Assembly (NCBI GenBank): GCA_031374935.1
Contig: JANMHB010000156.1
Location: 1 to 64,000 of the forward strand
Direction of reading: 5' to 3'
Source: JACMLX01 sp031374935
Lineage (GTDB): Bacteria; Gemmatimonadota; Gemmatimonadetes; Gemmatimonadales; Gemmatimonadaceae
DNA: 64,000 nucleotides
The translations under genes and the position numbers were made by a program. Positions 17,113 through 25,689 of this stretch are shown piece after piece (the stretch's first letter is position 1; each line of letters begins with the position of its first letter). The notes below the pieces were generated by a model. That model was not told where the DNA came from, did not search any database, and worked only from the letters and a program-made list of their open reading frames with translations.

Positions 17113-18039
17113 GTGTTGACGCCTGCCGATCAGCTCGCGGCCGTGAACTCCGTGAATGCGGCAGCGCACAAACGCGGCGGCGAATCGACTGGTGGGGGCG
17201 GCGCCGCGGGAAAGCGGCGAGCGGCGAGCCGACTGGTGTATCTCGACCGTGCGCTCGAGGCGCTCCCACTCTTTCGCCTCAGTGATTCGAACGAGGAAGG
17301 TGCGATCGCGTTTGCAACCCCCGCCGGCGCTCGGTGGCGCGTGTTGCCCGCGCCGGGTGATCGACTCCCGGGCACCTTCGATCAGGACGTCTACATCGAG
17401 TTGCTGTACCGCTATCAGGAGTCAGGGCGTCCCGCCGACGGTGTGCTCACGTTCACGCTCCATGCGTTCTTGCGCGCCATGGGTCGGCGGGTCGACGGAC
17501 GCACCTACGAGCAGCTCCGTGGCGCGCTGGCTCGCCTCGAACGCACCACGCTCGAGAGCGCCGGCGCCTACTGGGACGCGGCCAACGGCAAGCCGCTCGA
17601 CGGCGCCTTCACGCTGCTGAGCGCCGCCACCGTCGACCGGCGCCGCGCCGCAGACCGCGACCAGCTGTCGCTCTTTCCCAGTGTGACGGCCGCTGAACCT
17701 GGGGTGGCGCGCGTCACGCTCGCGCCGCAGGTGCGCAGCAACCTCGATGCGGGTCACGTCACCTCGCTGCGCCTCGGTGGCTACTCCTCGCTCCTCTCGC
17801 CGGTCGCGCGCCGCATCTACCGCCTGATCGCCGTCCAGCTTGCTGCGGGTGCGGACGGCCGCTGGCGCGTGTCGCTTGACACCCTGGCCGAGTTGCTTCC
17901 TCTCACGCAGCGATACCCGAGCCACATCCTGAGGGTCGTCAAGCCAGCCAGCGAAATGCTGGTGGCAGCCGGCATCGTTCACGCCGCGGAGGAAACGCAG
18001 GACGGCCGGTCGTGGTATATGGAGTACCGGTGGACGTGA
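17113..18039 (+). CDS. Plasmid-type replication initiator (RepA/RPA-like) homologue
   Basis: 308 residues from GTG 17113 (TTG 17116 is also possible). It resembles the replication initiator protein A family found on plasmids. Seen: 'LPLFRLSD' near the start, 'FDQDVYIELLYRYQESGRP', 'YEQLRGALARLERTTLESAG', then 'LTLAPQV'-type strand and a second winged-helix part, 'LLSPVARRIYRLIAVQL', with 'LLPLTQRYPSHILRVVKPA'. Initiators of this type bind iterons and melt an origin. Here it lies in chromosomal DNA directly behind a MerR-like gene. I saw no iterons, parA/parB or mobile-element ends nearby. It may be a domesticated initiator acting as a DNA-binding regulator, or mark an integrated plasmid. The family assignment is from motif memory, not a search. 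Confidence 0.7.
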   Translation: MLTPADQLAAVNSVNAAAHKRGGESTGGGGAAGKRRAASRLVYLDRALEALPLFRLSDSNEEGAIAFATPAGARWRVLPAPGDRLPGTFDQDVYIELLYRYQESGRPADGVLTFTLHAFLRAMGRRVDGRTYEQLRGALARLERTTLESAGAYWDAANGKPLDGAFTLLSAATVDRRRAADRDQLSLFPSVTAAEPGVARVTLAPQVRSNLDAGHVTSLRLGGYSSLLSPVARRIYRLIAVQLAAGADGRWRVSLDTLAELLPLTQRYPSHILRVVKPASEMLVAAGIVHAAEETQDGRSWYMEYRWT

Positions 18040-18083
18040 CGAAAGTGGTGACCAGAGCGTAGAGTCCGGAATACGCTGTGTGC

Positions 18084-18110
18084 ACCGGAACTTGCGAGGT
18101 AGCTTCCGGT
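18084..18110 (+). promoter_or_regulatory. Inverted repeat upstream of the protease gene
   Basis: ACCGGAA (18084-18090) and TTCCGGT (18104-18110), perfect 7-bp arms with a 13-nt centre. It lies between the rep homologue's stop and the protease ATG, and could be a weak terminator or an operator. No T run follows. Confidence 0.3.
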
Positions 18111-18165
18111 ACAGTAGCCGTTCGGAGAATTCCGACGACTGTCCTTTTCCTGCTGGAAGGTGTTC

Positions 18166-19761
18166 ATGTCGAGTCCGCGTCGCGCCGTCATCGGCGCTCT
18201 CCTCGTTGCCGTGCCCCTCGTCGCCGGCGGATTCGTCTGGCAGAATCGCGAGGCGCGTGATGGCGCCATGTTGTTCGATCAGGTGTTGCGCCGCGTCTCG
18301 GAACGATTCGTCGATACCGTGGATGCCACGGCACTGTATGAGAAAGCGGCGCGCGGCCTGGTGGCGCAGCTCAACGACCCGTACACCGTGCTGTACACCC
18401 CGAAGGAGTTTGCGGCGTTCACGCAAGGCACCAACGGGCGGTATGCCGGCGTGGGCATGCAGATCGAGGACATCAAGGGCACCATCACCGTCGTGAAGGT
18501 GTTCCCCAACAGCCCGGCAGCCGGTGCAGGCATCGCCGAGGGTGATCGGATCGTGATGATCGATTCGGCAGCAACACGTGGTTGGATCGTCGACTCCGTC
18601 TCATCGAAGCTCAAGGGAGAACCGGGCACGCGTGTTCGCGTGCGGTTCAATCGGCCCGGTGTGACTGATCCGATCAATGTCACCTTCACCCGCGCCACGA
18701 TTCACATTCCGGCCGTGCCATTCGTCACCATGCTCGATGGTGGCGTCGGCTACATCCCGGTGCAGGGCTTCAACGAAACCTCCGCGTCGGAAACGATCCG
18801 CGGTATTCAGCAGCTGCAGCGCGAAGGCATGAAGTCGCTGATTCTCGACCTCCGCGGCAACCCCGGCGGTATCCTCGACGAAGCATTCATGATGAGCAAC
18901 CTCTTCCTGCCGAAGGGCAAGGAGATCCTGACCTATCGTGGTCGCGCCGAGATGAACCAGCAGTTCATCGCGGAACAGGATCCGATGCTGCCCAGCATGC
19001 CGATGGTGGTGCTGGTGGATGATGGGTCGGCCTCCGCCTCCGAGATCGTGGCTGGCGCGCTTCAGGATCATGATCGCGCGCTGATCGTCGGGACCACCAG
19101 TTTTGGAAAGGGACTGGTACAGTCACTCTTCCGCCTCGATGGTGGCTACGCCATGAAGATGACGACGGCGAAGTGGTTCACGCCGAGCGGTCGCTCGATT
19201 CAACGCCCACGAAAGTTCCTGAACGGGCGCTTCGTCGAGGATGAAGCCCCCGATTCGATGGAGACCGACAGTGCGCGCAAGGCACGCCCGGCATTCCGCA
19301 GTGATGCAGGCCGCGTGATCTACGGCGGCGGCGGCATCACGCCCGACATCACCGTGCGCCCCGACACACTCACAACCATCGAGCAGAAGGCCGCCCGACA
19401 GATCGCCGGCAAGATTCAGGAGGCGTACTCCACGCTGTCACAGTACGCCGAAGAGCTGCGCCCGCAGGTGAAGTCAACGAGTTTCATTGTCACGCCGGCG
19501 TGGCGGGCAGAGTATTTCCGTCGCATCTCGAGCGCCAAGGTGCCGGTGGATTCCGCGACCTACTACGCCGCCACGGACTACATCGATCGCTTGATCGGGA
19601 ATCGCGTCGCCAAGGCGGCGTTCGGCGACTCGACGGTCGCGAAGCGGCAGTTCGGCGAAGACACGCAGATCCAGAAGGCGCTCGAACTGCTCCGCCGCGG
19701 CGGTACGCAGCGCGACCTCTTCACCATGGCTGCCTCGCCCGCCGCGACGAAGCGTCCGTAG
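18166..19761 (+). CDS. S41-family C-terminal processing (tail-specific) protease
   Basis: 531 residues. One N-terminal hydrophobic segment (residues 7-24) serves as signal anchor. It is followed by an N-terminal helical part with 'LNDPYTVLYTPKEF', a PDZ domain ('YAGVGMQIEDIKGTITV' to about residue 190) and the S41 core with 'LDLRGNPGGILDEA'. The nucleophile lies in 'DDGSASASEIVAGALQD' and the general-base lysine in 'TTSFGKGLVQ'. Family members cleave periplasmic or secreted proteins at their C-termini. A C-terminal extension of about 110 residues follows the core. GGAAGG five bases before ATG 18166 selects this start over GTG 18160. A strong hairpin follows the gene. Confidence 0.94.
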   Translation: MSSPRRAVIGALLVAVPLVAGGFVWQNREARDGAMLFDQVLRRVSERFVDTVDATALYEKAARGLVAQLNDPYTVLYTPKEFAAFTQGTNGRYAGVGMQIEDIKGTITVVKVFPNSPAAGAGIAEGDRIVMIDSAATRGWIVDSVSSKLKGEPGTRVRVRFNRPGVTDPINVTFTRATIHIPAVPFVTMLDGGVGYIPVQGFNETSASETIRGIQQLQREGMKSLILDLRGNPGGILDEAFMMSNLFLPKGKEILTYRGRAEMNQQFIAEQDPMLPSMPMVVLVDDGSASASEIVAGALQDHDRALIVGTTSFGKGLVQSLFRLDGGYAMKMTTAKWFTPSGRSIQRPRKFLNGRFVEDEAPDSMETDSARKARPAFRSDAGRVIYGGGGITPDITVRPDTLTTIEQKAARQIAGKIQEAYSTLSQYAEELRPQVKSTSFIVTPAWRAEYFRRISSAKVPVDSATYYAATDYIDRLIGNRVAKAAFGDSTVAKRQFGEDTQIQKALELLRRGGTQRDLFTMAASPAATKRP

Positions 19762-19804
19762 TACAACGGACGGCCGGCGCCACACCAGCGCCAGTATCTT
19801 CCCC

Positions 19805-19833
19805 GGGGGGCCGGACACGATGTCCGGCCCCCC
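19805..19833 (+). terminator. Strong GC hairpin after the protease gene
   Basis: A perfect 13-bp stem, GGGGGGCCGGACA / TGTCCGGCCCCCC, with a 3-nt loop (CGA). It lies 43 bp after the protease stop and 28 bp before the next ATG. There is no T run, so it may stop RNA polymerase poorly or protect the upstream mRNA's 3' end. Confidence 0.65.
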
Positions 19834-19861
19834 GCGCGCTTGTCACCTCATCACGTTCGTC

Positions 19862-20947
19862 ATGCACACCCTTCGTCGCGTCCTCTCCGCCGCGGTGCTC
19901 TCGGTGGTCAGTGTCGTCGCCGCCTGCACATCCACGTCACGCACCGCGCCGCAACCGCAACCGGGTGTGAATCTGCCCCGACCTGGCGACCCCACTGAAC
20001 CACACCTCGCCAACATCCGCCAGATCACCGACGGCGGCGAGAATGCCGAGGCCTATTTCAGCCGCGACGGACAGTGGATCACGTTTCAGTCGTCGCGCAA
20101 CGGGCGCACCTGTGACCAGCAGTATGTGATGCGCACCGATGGATCGGGCATTCGTCGCGTGTCGAACGGCAACGGCAAGACCACCTGCGGCTGGTTCCTG
20201 CCTGGCGGCGATCGGTTGTTCTTCGGGTCGAGCCACCTCCACGACAGCCTGTGCCCGCCAAAGCCCGATCCATCGAAGGGCTATGTGTGGCCGCTCGACA
20301 AGTTCGACATTTTCAGCGTGAAGCGCGACGGCACCGACATGCGCCGGCTCACGAACTACGACGTCTACACCGCCGAAGGTGTGCTCTCGCCCGACGGACG
20401 AACCATCGTCTTCACCTCGCTCAAGGACGGCGATCTGGAGATCTACACGATGAACGTCGACGGCACGAACGTGAAGCGACTCACCACCACACCCGGCTAC
20501 GATGGCGGCCCATGGTGGTCGCCTGACGGCTCGAAGATCGTCTATCGCGCGCACCATCCGAAGGATTCGACGGAGCTTCGCCAGTATCGCGAACTGCTGG
20601 CGCAGGGGATGATCCGGCCCAGCAAGGTCGAGCTCTACGTGATGAACGCCGACGGCAGCGACAATCGCCAGATCACCACACTCGGCGGAGCGAACTTCGG
20701 ACCGTCGTGGACCCCCGACGGCAAAAGGATCATCTTCTCGTCGAATCACAAGAACCCGCGCAGTGGCAACTTCGACCTGTTCCTCGTCGACCTCGACGGA
20801 AAGAATCTCGAACAGGTGACGACCAACGGCGTGTTTGACGGTTTCCCGATGTTCAGCCCCAATGGCAAGCAGCTGATCTGGGCGTCGAACCGCTTCGACC
20901 AGAAGCAAACCGAAACCAATCTGTTCATCGCCGACTGGAATCCGTGA
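19862..20947 (+). CDS. TolB-like beta-propeller lipoprotein (PD40 repeats)
   Basis: 361 residues. The signal peptide ends in a lipobox ('VVAAC', Cys about residue 21), so it is a probable lipoprotein. The mature part is built from WD40-like/PD40 blades. Each carries an 'SRDGQWITFQSSRNG', 'SPDGRTIVFTSLKDGD', 'SPDGSKIVYRA' or 'TPDGKRIIFSSNH' type motif, with 'IYTMNVDGTNVKRLT' strands between them. TolB itself works with Pal at the outer membrane. Lone lipoproteins of this style are common in soil bacteria and are often involved in binding or sensing. No tol/pal genes are nearby, so I do not call it tolB. The ATG at 19862 begins the signal peptide; longer starts would run through the terminator. 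Confidence 0.85.
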   Translation: MHTLRRVLSAAVLSVVSVVAACTSTSRTAPQPQPGVNLPRPGDPTEPHLANIRQITDGGENAEAYFSRDGQWITFQSSRNGRTCDQQYVMRTDGSGIRRVSNGNGKTTCGWFLPGGDRLFFGSSHLHDSLCPPKPDPSKGYVWPLDKFDIFSVKRDGTDMRRLTNYDVYTAEGVLSPDGRTIVFTSLKDGDLEIYTMNVDGTNVKRLTTTPGYDGGPWWSPDGSKIVYRAHHPKDSTELRQYRELLAQGMIRPSKVELYVMNADGSDNRQITTLGGANFGPSWTPDGKRIIFSSNHKNPRSGNFDLFLVDLDGKNLEQVTTNGVFDGFPMFSPNGKQLIWASNRFDQKQTETNLFIADWNP

Positions 20948-21032
20948 TCAAAAACGGATGAGTCCGCCTTTGAGGTGACCAGATTCGTACCCGGCTGACT
21001 GGCCCGACGCCGGGCCCCTCCTGACGCCCTTC

Positions 21033-21761
21033 ATGCGCTTGTCACCGGTTCGTCGGCTCTGTGTCTCCCTGGTCGTCACCGCCGTCACCGCATCGGCCGC
21101 CTCCGCGCAGTGGGTCAAGACCGGGTCCATCTCCGCCGCCAACGATCCGGTCTGGTCGGTGCGTTGGCGCGGCATCAATGGCGCCACCCTCACGCCGGGA
21201 CTTCTGGCGAACGCCGCGACCATGAGCAGCATTCCGTCGGCCTGGAATCCGAATCTCTCCGACACCCGATGGATGAGCGCCTCACCCACCGGCAGTGTGT
21301 CCGTGAGCGGCGGAAGCGGCACCGCGCGCGTCGAGTATTTCTTCCAGACGACGTTCACCGCCACGACGCCAATGCTCGGAGGCCGGCTGGGCTGAGAAGA
21401 TCTCTTCCTCGGCGCATTCCTTGGCGGGACGATTGGCGGCAGCGGTGCGCTGGTCGGGGACACGCGGGTCCTCGACGCCTTCGCCCCCGGTCCTGGGCGG
21501 GGCCTCTGTGGCTTCTGTCGCAATGGCGATGGCTTCCTGCCCCGTTCGAGTTATCCGAACTGCACCATGCCATTCCTCATCTCGGGGCTGACGATCGGCC
21601 AGGCAACCACGGTCACTTTCGTGCTGCATGGCGACAGCGGAACGGACGGGCTCTTTCTGACTGGCGCGCTCGGGTTGGCACCGGAACGGTTGAGCGGCGC
21701 GGTCGTCGGTGCCGGCCTGCTCGGACTTGGTCTGCTGCTCCGTCGGCAAACGGCCGCCTGA
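21033..21761 (+). pseudogene. PEP-CTERM-like secreted protein gene interrupted by an in-frame TGA
   Basis: Reading through one TGA at 21393-21395 gives a 242-codon frame with coherent protein features on both sides. It has a signal peptide (cleaved near ASAQW), a secreted beta-rich domain (continuing as EDLFLGAFLGG after the TGA), and a PEP-CTERM-like sorting tail, 'LSGAVVGAGLLGLGLLLRR', with positively charged residues at the end. Exosortase systems recognise such tails. As read, the protein stops after 120 residues and loses the tail. TGA could be a mutated TGG (Trp), a sequencing error or a true nonsense mutation. Lack of further frameshifts suggests the lesion is recent or an artefact. 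A terminator-like hairpin follows the full-length frame, which supports the longer gene. Confidence 0.7.
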
Positions 21762-21782
21762 GCCGCGGCTGGTGTGATCCTG

Positions 21783-21829
21783 CACGACGCTGCGCCGCGC
21801 CGCCATCAGGGAGCGCGGCGCTCGTCGTG
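21783..21829 (+). terminator. Hairpin after the interrupted PEP-CTERM-like gene
   Basis: Long imperfect inverted repeat. CACGACG pairs with CGTCGTG, and GCGCCGCGC pairs with GCGCGGCGC. A small bulge separates the two helices and the loop is about 12 nt. It sits 22 bp after the full-length stop codon. No clear T run. Confidence 0.6.
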
Positions 21830-21904
21830 TAATGCGTCCCTTCGCTGCAGGCGCACTCCGCGCATCTTTCTACCCGAACTCACCTTCAACTCCGGGATTC
21901 TGCA

Positions 21905-22960
21905 ATGGCTTGGATCTTTCCCCTGATCATCGTACTGGTCGTCCTGTTCATCGGAACGAGTTCCTTCAAGATCATCGGTCAGGCCGAAGTCATGGTGATC
22001 GAGCGCCTCGGTCGCTTCAATCGGATCGCGCGCTCCGGCTTCAACGTCCTGATTCCGTTCATTGAGCGGCCGCGGACGATCGACGTCCGCTTCTTCGGTC
22101 AGGATGTGTCAGGCGTCAAGCGCGTGACCAGCGGGTCGACATCCCGCATCGACCTGCGTGAGCAGGTGTTGAATTTTCCCAGTCAGCCAGTCATCACGAA
22201 GGACAACGTGACCATCGACATCGATGCGGTGATGTACTATCGCGTCGCTGATCCGGAAAAGGCCACCTATTCAGTGCAGAACCTGCCGTTCGCCCTCGAG
22301 ACGCTCACGCGAACCGCGTTGCGGAACATCGTGGGCGAGATGGAGCTCGACACGACCCTCACCAGTCGCGACGGCATCAACACCCGTATGCGCGAGACGA
22401 TCGAGGAGGCGTCGATCGGCTGGGGCGTCGACGTCACCCGGGTCGAGTTGCAAAGCATCGAGCCGCCGCACGACATTCAGCAGTCGATGGAGCTGCAGAT
22501 GCGCGCCGAGCGTGAGCGTCGCGCCTCCGTCACCAACGCCGAAGCCACCAAGCGGGCCCAGATTCTCGAAGCGGAAGGGTCGCGCGAATCGCAGATTCAG
22601 AAGGCGCAGGGTGAGCGGGAAGCATCCATCCTGCGCGCCACCGGCTTGGCCGAAGCACGGCTGGCGATGGCGTCGGCTGAGGCCGAGGCCATCAGCCGGA
22701 TCGCCGCCGTACTGCCCGAGGGTCAGGTAGCGATGTACCTGCTCGGCCAGAAGTACCTCGAGATGCTGCCGTCACTGGCGGCCAGCAAGGGCAGCACCGT
22801 GTTCCTGCCGGCGGAAGCCGCGGGCATGATGGGCGCGCTGGGCGGGATCAGGGAGTTGTTGGCGAGGACGAGTGGTGGGTCGAATGCTGAGCCTGCGAAA
22901 GCGGTGTCCTCGACGCTGGCGCGAATTCCTGGCGACCTGCCACCCGGGCTTGGCACCTGA
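21905..22960 (+). CDS. SPFH/Band 7 membrane protein (stomatin-like, QmcA type)
   Basis: 351 residues. A single N-terminal membrane segment (about 3-22, 'WIFPLIIVLVVLFIG') precedes the SPFH domain: 'VMVIERLGRFNRIARSGFN', 'DVRFFGQDV' and 'ITKDNVTIDIDAVMYYRV'. A long Ala/Glu/Arg-rich coiled coil ('RASVTNAEATKRAQILEAEG') and a C-terminal region follow. Stomatin-type proteins assemble into large membrane cages and often pair with an NfeD-like protein or with FtsH-type proteases; no such partner is next to it here. A proline-bearing start of SPFH ('FIERPR') is typical. The following small zinc-finger gene starts almost at its stop. Confidence 0.92.
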   Translation: MAWIFPLIIVLVVLFIGTSSFKIIGQAEVMVIERLGRFNRIARSGFNVLIPFIERPRTIDVRFFGQDVSGVKRVTSGSTSRIDLREQVLNFPSQPVITKDNVTIDIDAVMYYRVADPEKATYSVQNLPFALETLTRTALRNIVGEMELDTTLTSRDGINTRMRETIEEASIGWGVDVTRVELQSIEPPHDIQQSMELQMRAERERRASVTNAEATKRAQILEAEGSRESQIQKAQGEREASILRATGLAEARLAMASAEAEAISRIAAVLPEGQVAMYLLGQKYLEMLPSLAASKGSTVFLPAEAAGMMGALGGIRELLARTSGGSNAEPAKAVSSTLARIPGDLPPGLGT

Positions 22961-22961
22961 G

Positions 22962-23180
22962 ATGACGATCGTGTCCAAGGAGCGCGCCGAGCTGATCGCT
23001 CGCGCTCAGGCCTGTCCCCGCTGTCGCGAGTATACGTACAAGAAACTGAAGCTGCGTGCCGCGAGCGACAGCGATCATGTCGCGGGTGCGGCGTGGATTG
23101 CCGAGATGGTGTGCGGGGTGTGTGCCGCGCACTTGCAGCTCGCGCTCGAGAGTGATGGGGACGTGCTGTTCTTCAACTGA
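22962..23180 (+). CDS. Small CxxC/CxxC zinc-finger-like protein
   Basis: 72 residues. Two cysteine pairs, CPRC (18-21) and CGVC (51-54), probably bind zinc. The start ATG lies one base after the SPFH stop, so the two are likely cotranscribed. GTG at 22971 is an alternative start. I do not recognise the family. It resembles other small four-cysteine proteins in this window in size and spacing, but not in sequence. Confidence 0.65.
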   Translation: MTIVSKERAELIARAQACPRCREYTYKKLKLRAASDSDHVAGAAWIAEMVCGVCAAHLQLALESDGDVLFFN

Positions 23181-23230
23181 GTGCGCAGCAGCTGCGCACG
23201 CTGGGTGGCGCCGCAGGACCACATCCGTCT

Positions 23231-23515
23231 CTACGGTGCTGGTGGGTCGCAGCGCACCACTTCTGGTGGACGGCTGTCGCAGGCGATCTTCTCGTTCATG
23301 CCACTGGAAATCGGACCACAGGCCGTCGAGTGCGCGGTGCGGGTTGCCTCTTTCGCATCCGGACCACTGGCGCGCGAGCACTGCCGCTGTCCCTTGAACA
23401 CAACGCAGACCTCGCAGGTTGCGAGCTGCGCGGACATGGTCTTGTTCCAGAACAGGGCGGCCATGCCCGTCAGCAGGAGCACGGTGATGATCAGGTTCCG
23501 ATAGCGCTTCATCAT
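23231..23515 (-). CDS. Small exported or membrane-anchored Cys-rich protein, unknown
   Basis: 94 residues (93 if the second ATG is used). A basic start and one hydrophobic segment (about 6-23, 'LIITVLLLTGMAALFW') act as a signal or anchor. The remaining 70 or so residues hold five cysteines, including 'CEVCVVF', and would lie outside the membrane. No family recognised. It is transcribed opposite to the zinc-finger gene, with convergent ends 50 bp apart. Codon use looks like that of its neighbours. Moderately supported as a real gene by the clear targeting signal. Confidence 0.6.
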   Translation of the reverse strand: MMKRYRNLIITVLLLTGMAALFWNKTMSAQLATCEVCVVFKGQRQCSRASGPDAKEATRTAHSTACGPISSGMNEKIACDSRPPEVVRCDPPAP

Positions 23516-23671
23516 GGTCAGGGCAGAGGCGTACGATTGGTCAGCGTTGGCGTTACTGCGCTCTGACGATGATACGCGCTTTCGCTTCGCTCGACAGGCT
23601 CGACACCGGTTTCACACGTTCCGTCAATAATCCGAACTGTAGTACGCTTTCTCCGTTCCCTCCCTCCGCTC

Positions 23672-24679
23672 ATGCCGCCTCTGAATCTGCCTGGCCTCGC
23701 GGCCGGCGCCGCTGTCTCCGCTGAACTGCTGGTGCTCGAGCGCGTGGAGCGCGCGACCGGCGCGGGCGATCCATTCTGGGTGCTGACGCTCGGCAACTCC
23801 AGCGGCACCCTCCAGTCGGCACCGATCTGGAAGGACAACGCCGCGTGGGTTGAGGGCGTCGAAAAGGGGCGTGTCGTGCAGGTGCTTGGCCAGGTGGATG
23901 TCTACGCGAAGACCGGTGCACGACAGCTGAAGCTGACCGGACCGGTGCGGGTGCTCCCTGCCGGGACGGAGCGCATCGACGAATTTCTGCCGCGGGTGGA
24001 GTTCGCGACCGAACGGTTGTGGGACGCGCTCGACAAGCTCCGTGCCGGCATGAGCACACCGCGCCTGACGGAGGCGGTCAACCTGTTCTTTGCCGACGAC
24101 GAGTTTCGTGCTCGGTTCGAGCGCACCCCGGGCGCGGTCCGTGGGCATCACGCGCGGCTTGGTGGGCTGCTGCTGCATGTCTGTGAAGTGGCGTCGATCG
24201 GTCAGCAGATGGCGAAGACGATGCGCAAGGCACATGTCGATCTCGTGATTGCCGGTGCGCTGCTGCACGACATTGGCAAGGTGGAGGCGTACACCGTGGA
24301 CGCTCGGGGGCTGGGCTACGATCCGCGGAATCACCTGATCGGGCACGTAGTGCTGGGCTGCCTGATGTTCACGGAGCGTGTGAGCCTGGCGCGGGCCGCA
24401 GGGACCAGCACACTGACCGACGCTCAGGTGACGGAGCTGCAGCACATGATTCTTTCGCATCACGGTTCGCTCGAGTTCGGAAGCCCCGTGCAGCCGATGA
24501 CGCTCGAAGCGGAACTGTTGCATTGGGCGGACGAGACGAGCGCGAAAGCGGATTCGATGGTCGAATCACTGGCCGACCCGGAGATATTTGCGTCGGGTGA
24601 CGAAGTGTCCACGCGCAAGTCGTGGCAGCTGGATCGCCGTCTCTGGCGCCGCCCATTCCGGTGGGACGAGGTGTCGTGA
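23672..24679 (+). CDS. OB-fold plus HD-domain exoribonuclease (YhaM-like)
   Basis: 335 residues. An N-terminal OB-fold (about 12-100, 'DPFWVLTLGNSSGTLQSAPIW', 'VVQVLGQVDVY') is followed by an HD phosphohydrolase domain (about 130-310). The HD ligands are visible as 'GHHARLGGLLLHVCEVA', 'AGALLHDIGKVEAY' and 'ILSHHGSLEFGSP'. This OB-HD layout is that of YhaM-type 3'-5' exonucleases, first described in Gram-positive bacteria, and of related nucleic-acid hydrolases. The length matches the family. ATG 23672 directly precedes the OB-fold. Isolated transcription unit. Confidence 0.85.
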   Translation: MPPLNLPGLAAGAAVSAELLVLERVERATGAGDPFWVLTLGNSSGTLQSAPIWKDNAAWVEGVEKGRVVQVLGQVDVYAKTGARQLKLTGPVRVLPAGTERIDEFLPRVEFATERLWDALDKLRAGMSTPRLTEAVNLFFADDEFRARFERTPGAVRGHHARLGGLLLHVCEVASIGQQMAKTMRKAHVDLVIAGALLHDIGKVEAYTVDARGLGYDPRNHLIGHVVLGCLMFTERVSLARAAGTSTLTDAQVTELQHMILSHHGSLEFGSPVQPMTLEAELLHWADETSAKADSMVESLADPEIFASGDEVSTRKSWQLDRRLWRRPFRWDEVS

Positions 24680-25266
24680 CTGCGGCCACGTCTCGGGCTG
24701 TGTCGAGTCTGGCTGACGCTGGGACTGAGACGGCCCGGTCGCTGACGGGCGGGCGCCTGCTGAGGCCGGGCTGGCCGACACGCTGGCGCATGTGCCTAGA
24801 TGGTTGTGAGTGAGCACCCTTGGGCCAGCGCTCATCGCGCCACAATGGCAGTTTCGCTAATTCGCTGAAACGGCTTCCTGTATGTAACGAATTTTGGTTC
24901 GTCGCACGCATGTGGCGGCTGATTCCGACTGATGCATGGAGGTGCACATTTGTCATTCCGCGCGACCCGTGCTCCTGTCCGGACTCATCCAGATCGACGA
25001 TGAATACGCCGGTAATACGCCGATACAATGCCAGTATCCCAACAGTGTCTGGCTCTCAGAGAGCATTCGTGCTTCCAGACCAGTCTGCGCCGAGCGTCCT
25101 CCTGGCGACCAGACGAGGGCAACTCGGCCGACACCTCAGGCCGAGACCGCCTGTGGAAGCAGCCTGATCCCCCCTTTCTCCCCCCTTCCTTAGGTGGTTA
25201 CAGTTCTGCCATAGCCCGTTGGCTCTGGGCGCCCGATCTGCCAAAGGGACCACCTCCGGAGGGTAC
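24680..25266. other. 587-bp stretch without a supported gene
   Basis: Short open frames on both strands here have unlike-protein composition and no ribosome-binding sites. The middle part (about 24840-25060) is visibly lower in GC than its surroundings. It holds a short direct repeat, AATACGCCG, twice within 20 bp near 25010. No tRNA fold was seen. It could hold an sRNA or be decayed sequence. Confidence 0.5.
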
Positions 25267-25479
25267 ATGCGTAAGCCTCGGCCCGCGTCGTACAACCCTG
25301 CACAAGCGCTGAATCTCATCGCCAGCGATCGTACAGGAATTCCACTGGTCTGCCCGTCCTGCGCTTCGGCGCAGTTCGAGCGTGAACCTGCTCTAATGCC
25401 ACCACCACCCCGCAGCCATGTGACGCTGCGCTGTGAAACTTGTGGACGTGTCGCACGGTATATCGCAGGTGCCGCCTGA
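25267..25479 (+). CDS. Small zinc-ribbon protein
   Basis: 70 residues from ATG 25267, supported by GGAGG seven bases upstream. Two cysteine pairs, CPSC (near 33) and CETC (near 60), frame about 23 residues and form a probable zinc ribbon. The N-terminus is basic (MRKPRPASYNPAQAL). No family recognised. It lies 210 bp before the cold shock gene on the same strand and might share its long leader, or regulate at RNA level; that is a guess from position. Confidence 0.65.
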   Translation: MRKPRPASYNPAQALNLIASDRTGIPLVCPSCASAQFEREPALMPPPPRSHVTLRCETCGRVARYIAGAA

Positions 25480-25689
25480 CGCCCCTCCCATTGGGCGCCG
25501 CCAACTGAAACAGTTGTACTGCTGCGGCGTCTGGGTGCTTTCCCGGCGCCGCGGCCTGTTTCATGCACAATCATTTCGCGGAATACCGCGTGCTGACACT
25601 ATCACCGCTGGTGTGTCACTGCGCCGCTCGAGAGACGGTTCGTCGCTCGCGCTTCAATGCAAGACCAGCGGGACGCGAGGAGCCGCAAC

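Noticed and set aside
16364..18165. Integrated mobile element carrying the Rep homologue.
   Set aside because: No transposase, integrase, terminal repeats, target duplications or composition shift were seen on either side. Only a small direct repeat, GTCTGA twice at 16420-16436, was found.
21393..21395. TGA read as selenocysteine.
   Set aside because: No redox-type context around the codon and no convincing hairpin directly behind it was seen; nonsense mutation or sequencing error is simpler.
24936..25193. 85-codon frame in the gene-free stretch.
   Set aside because: No recognisable domain and atypical composition; other short frames overlap it equally well. An AGG near its start is not enough support.
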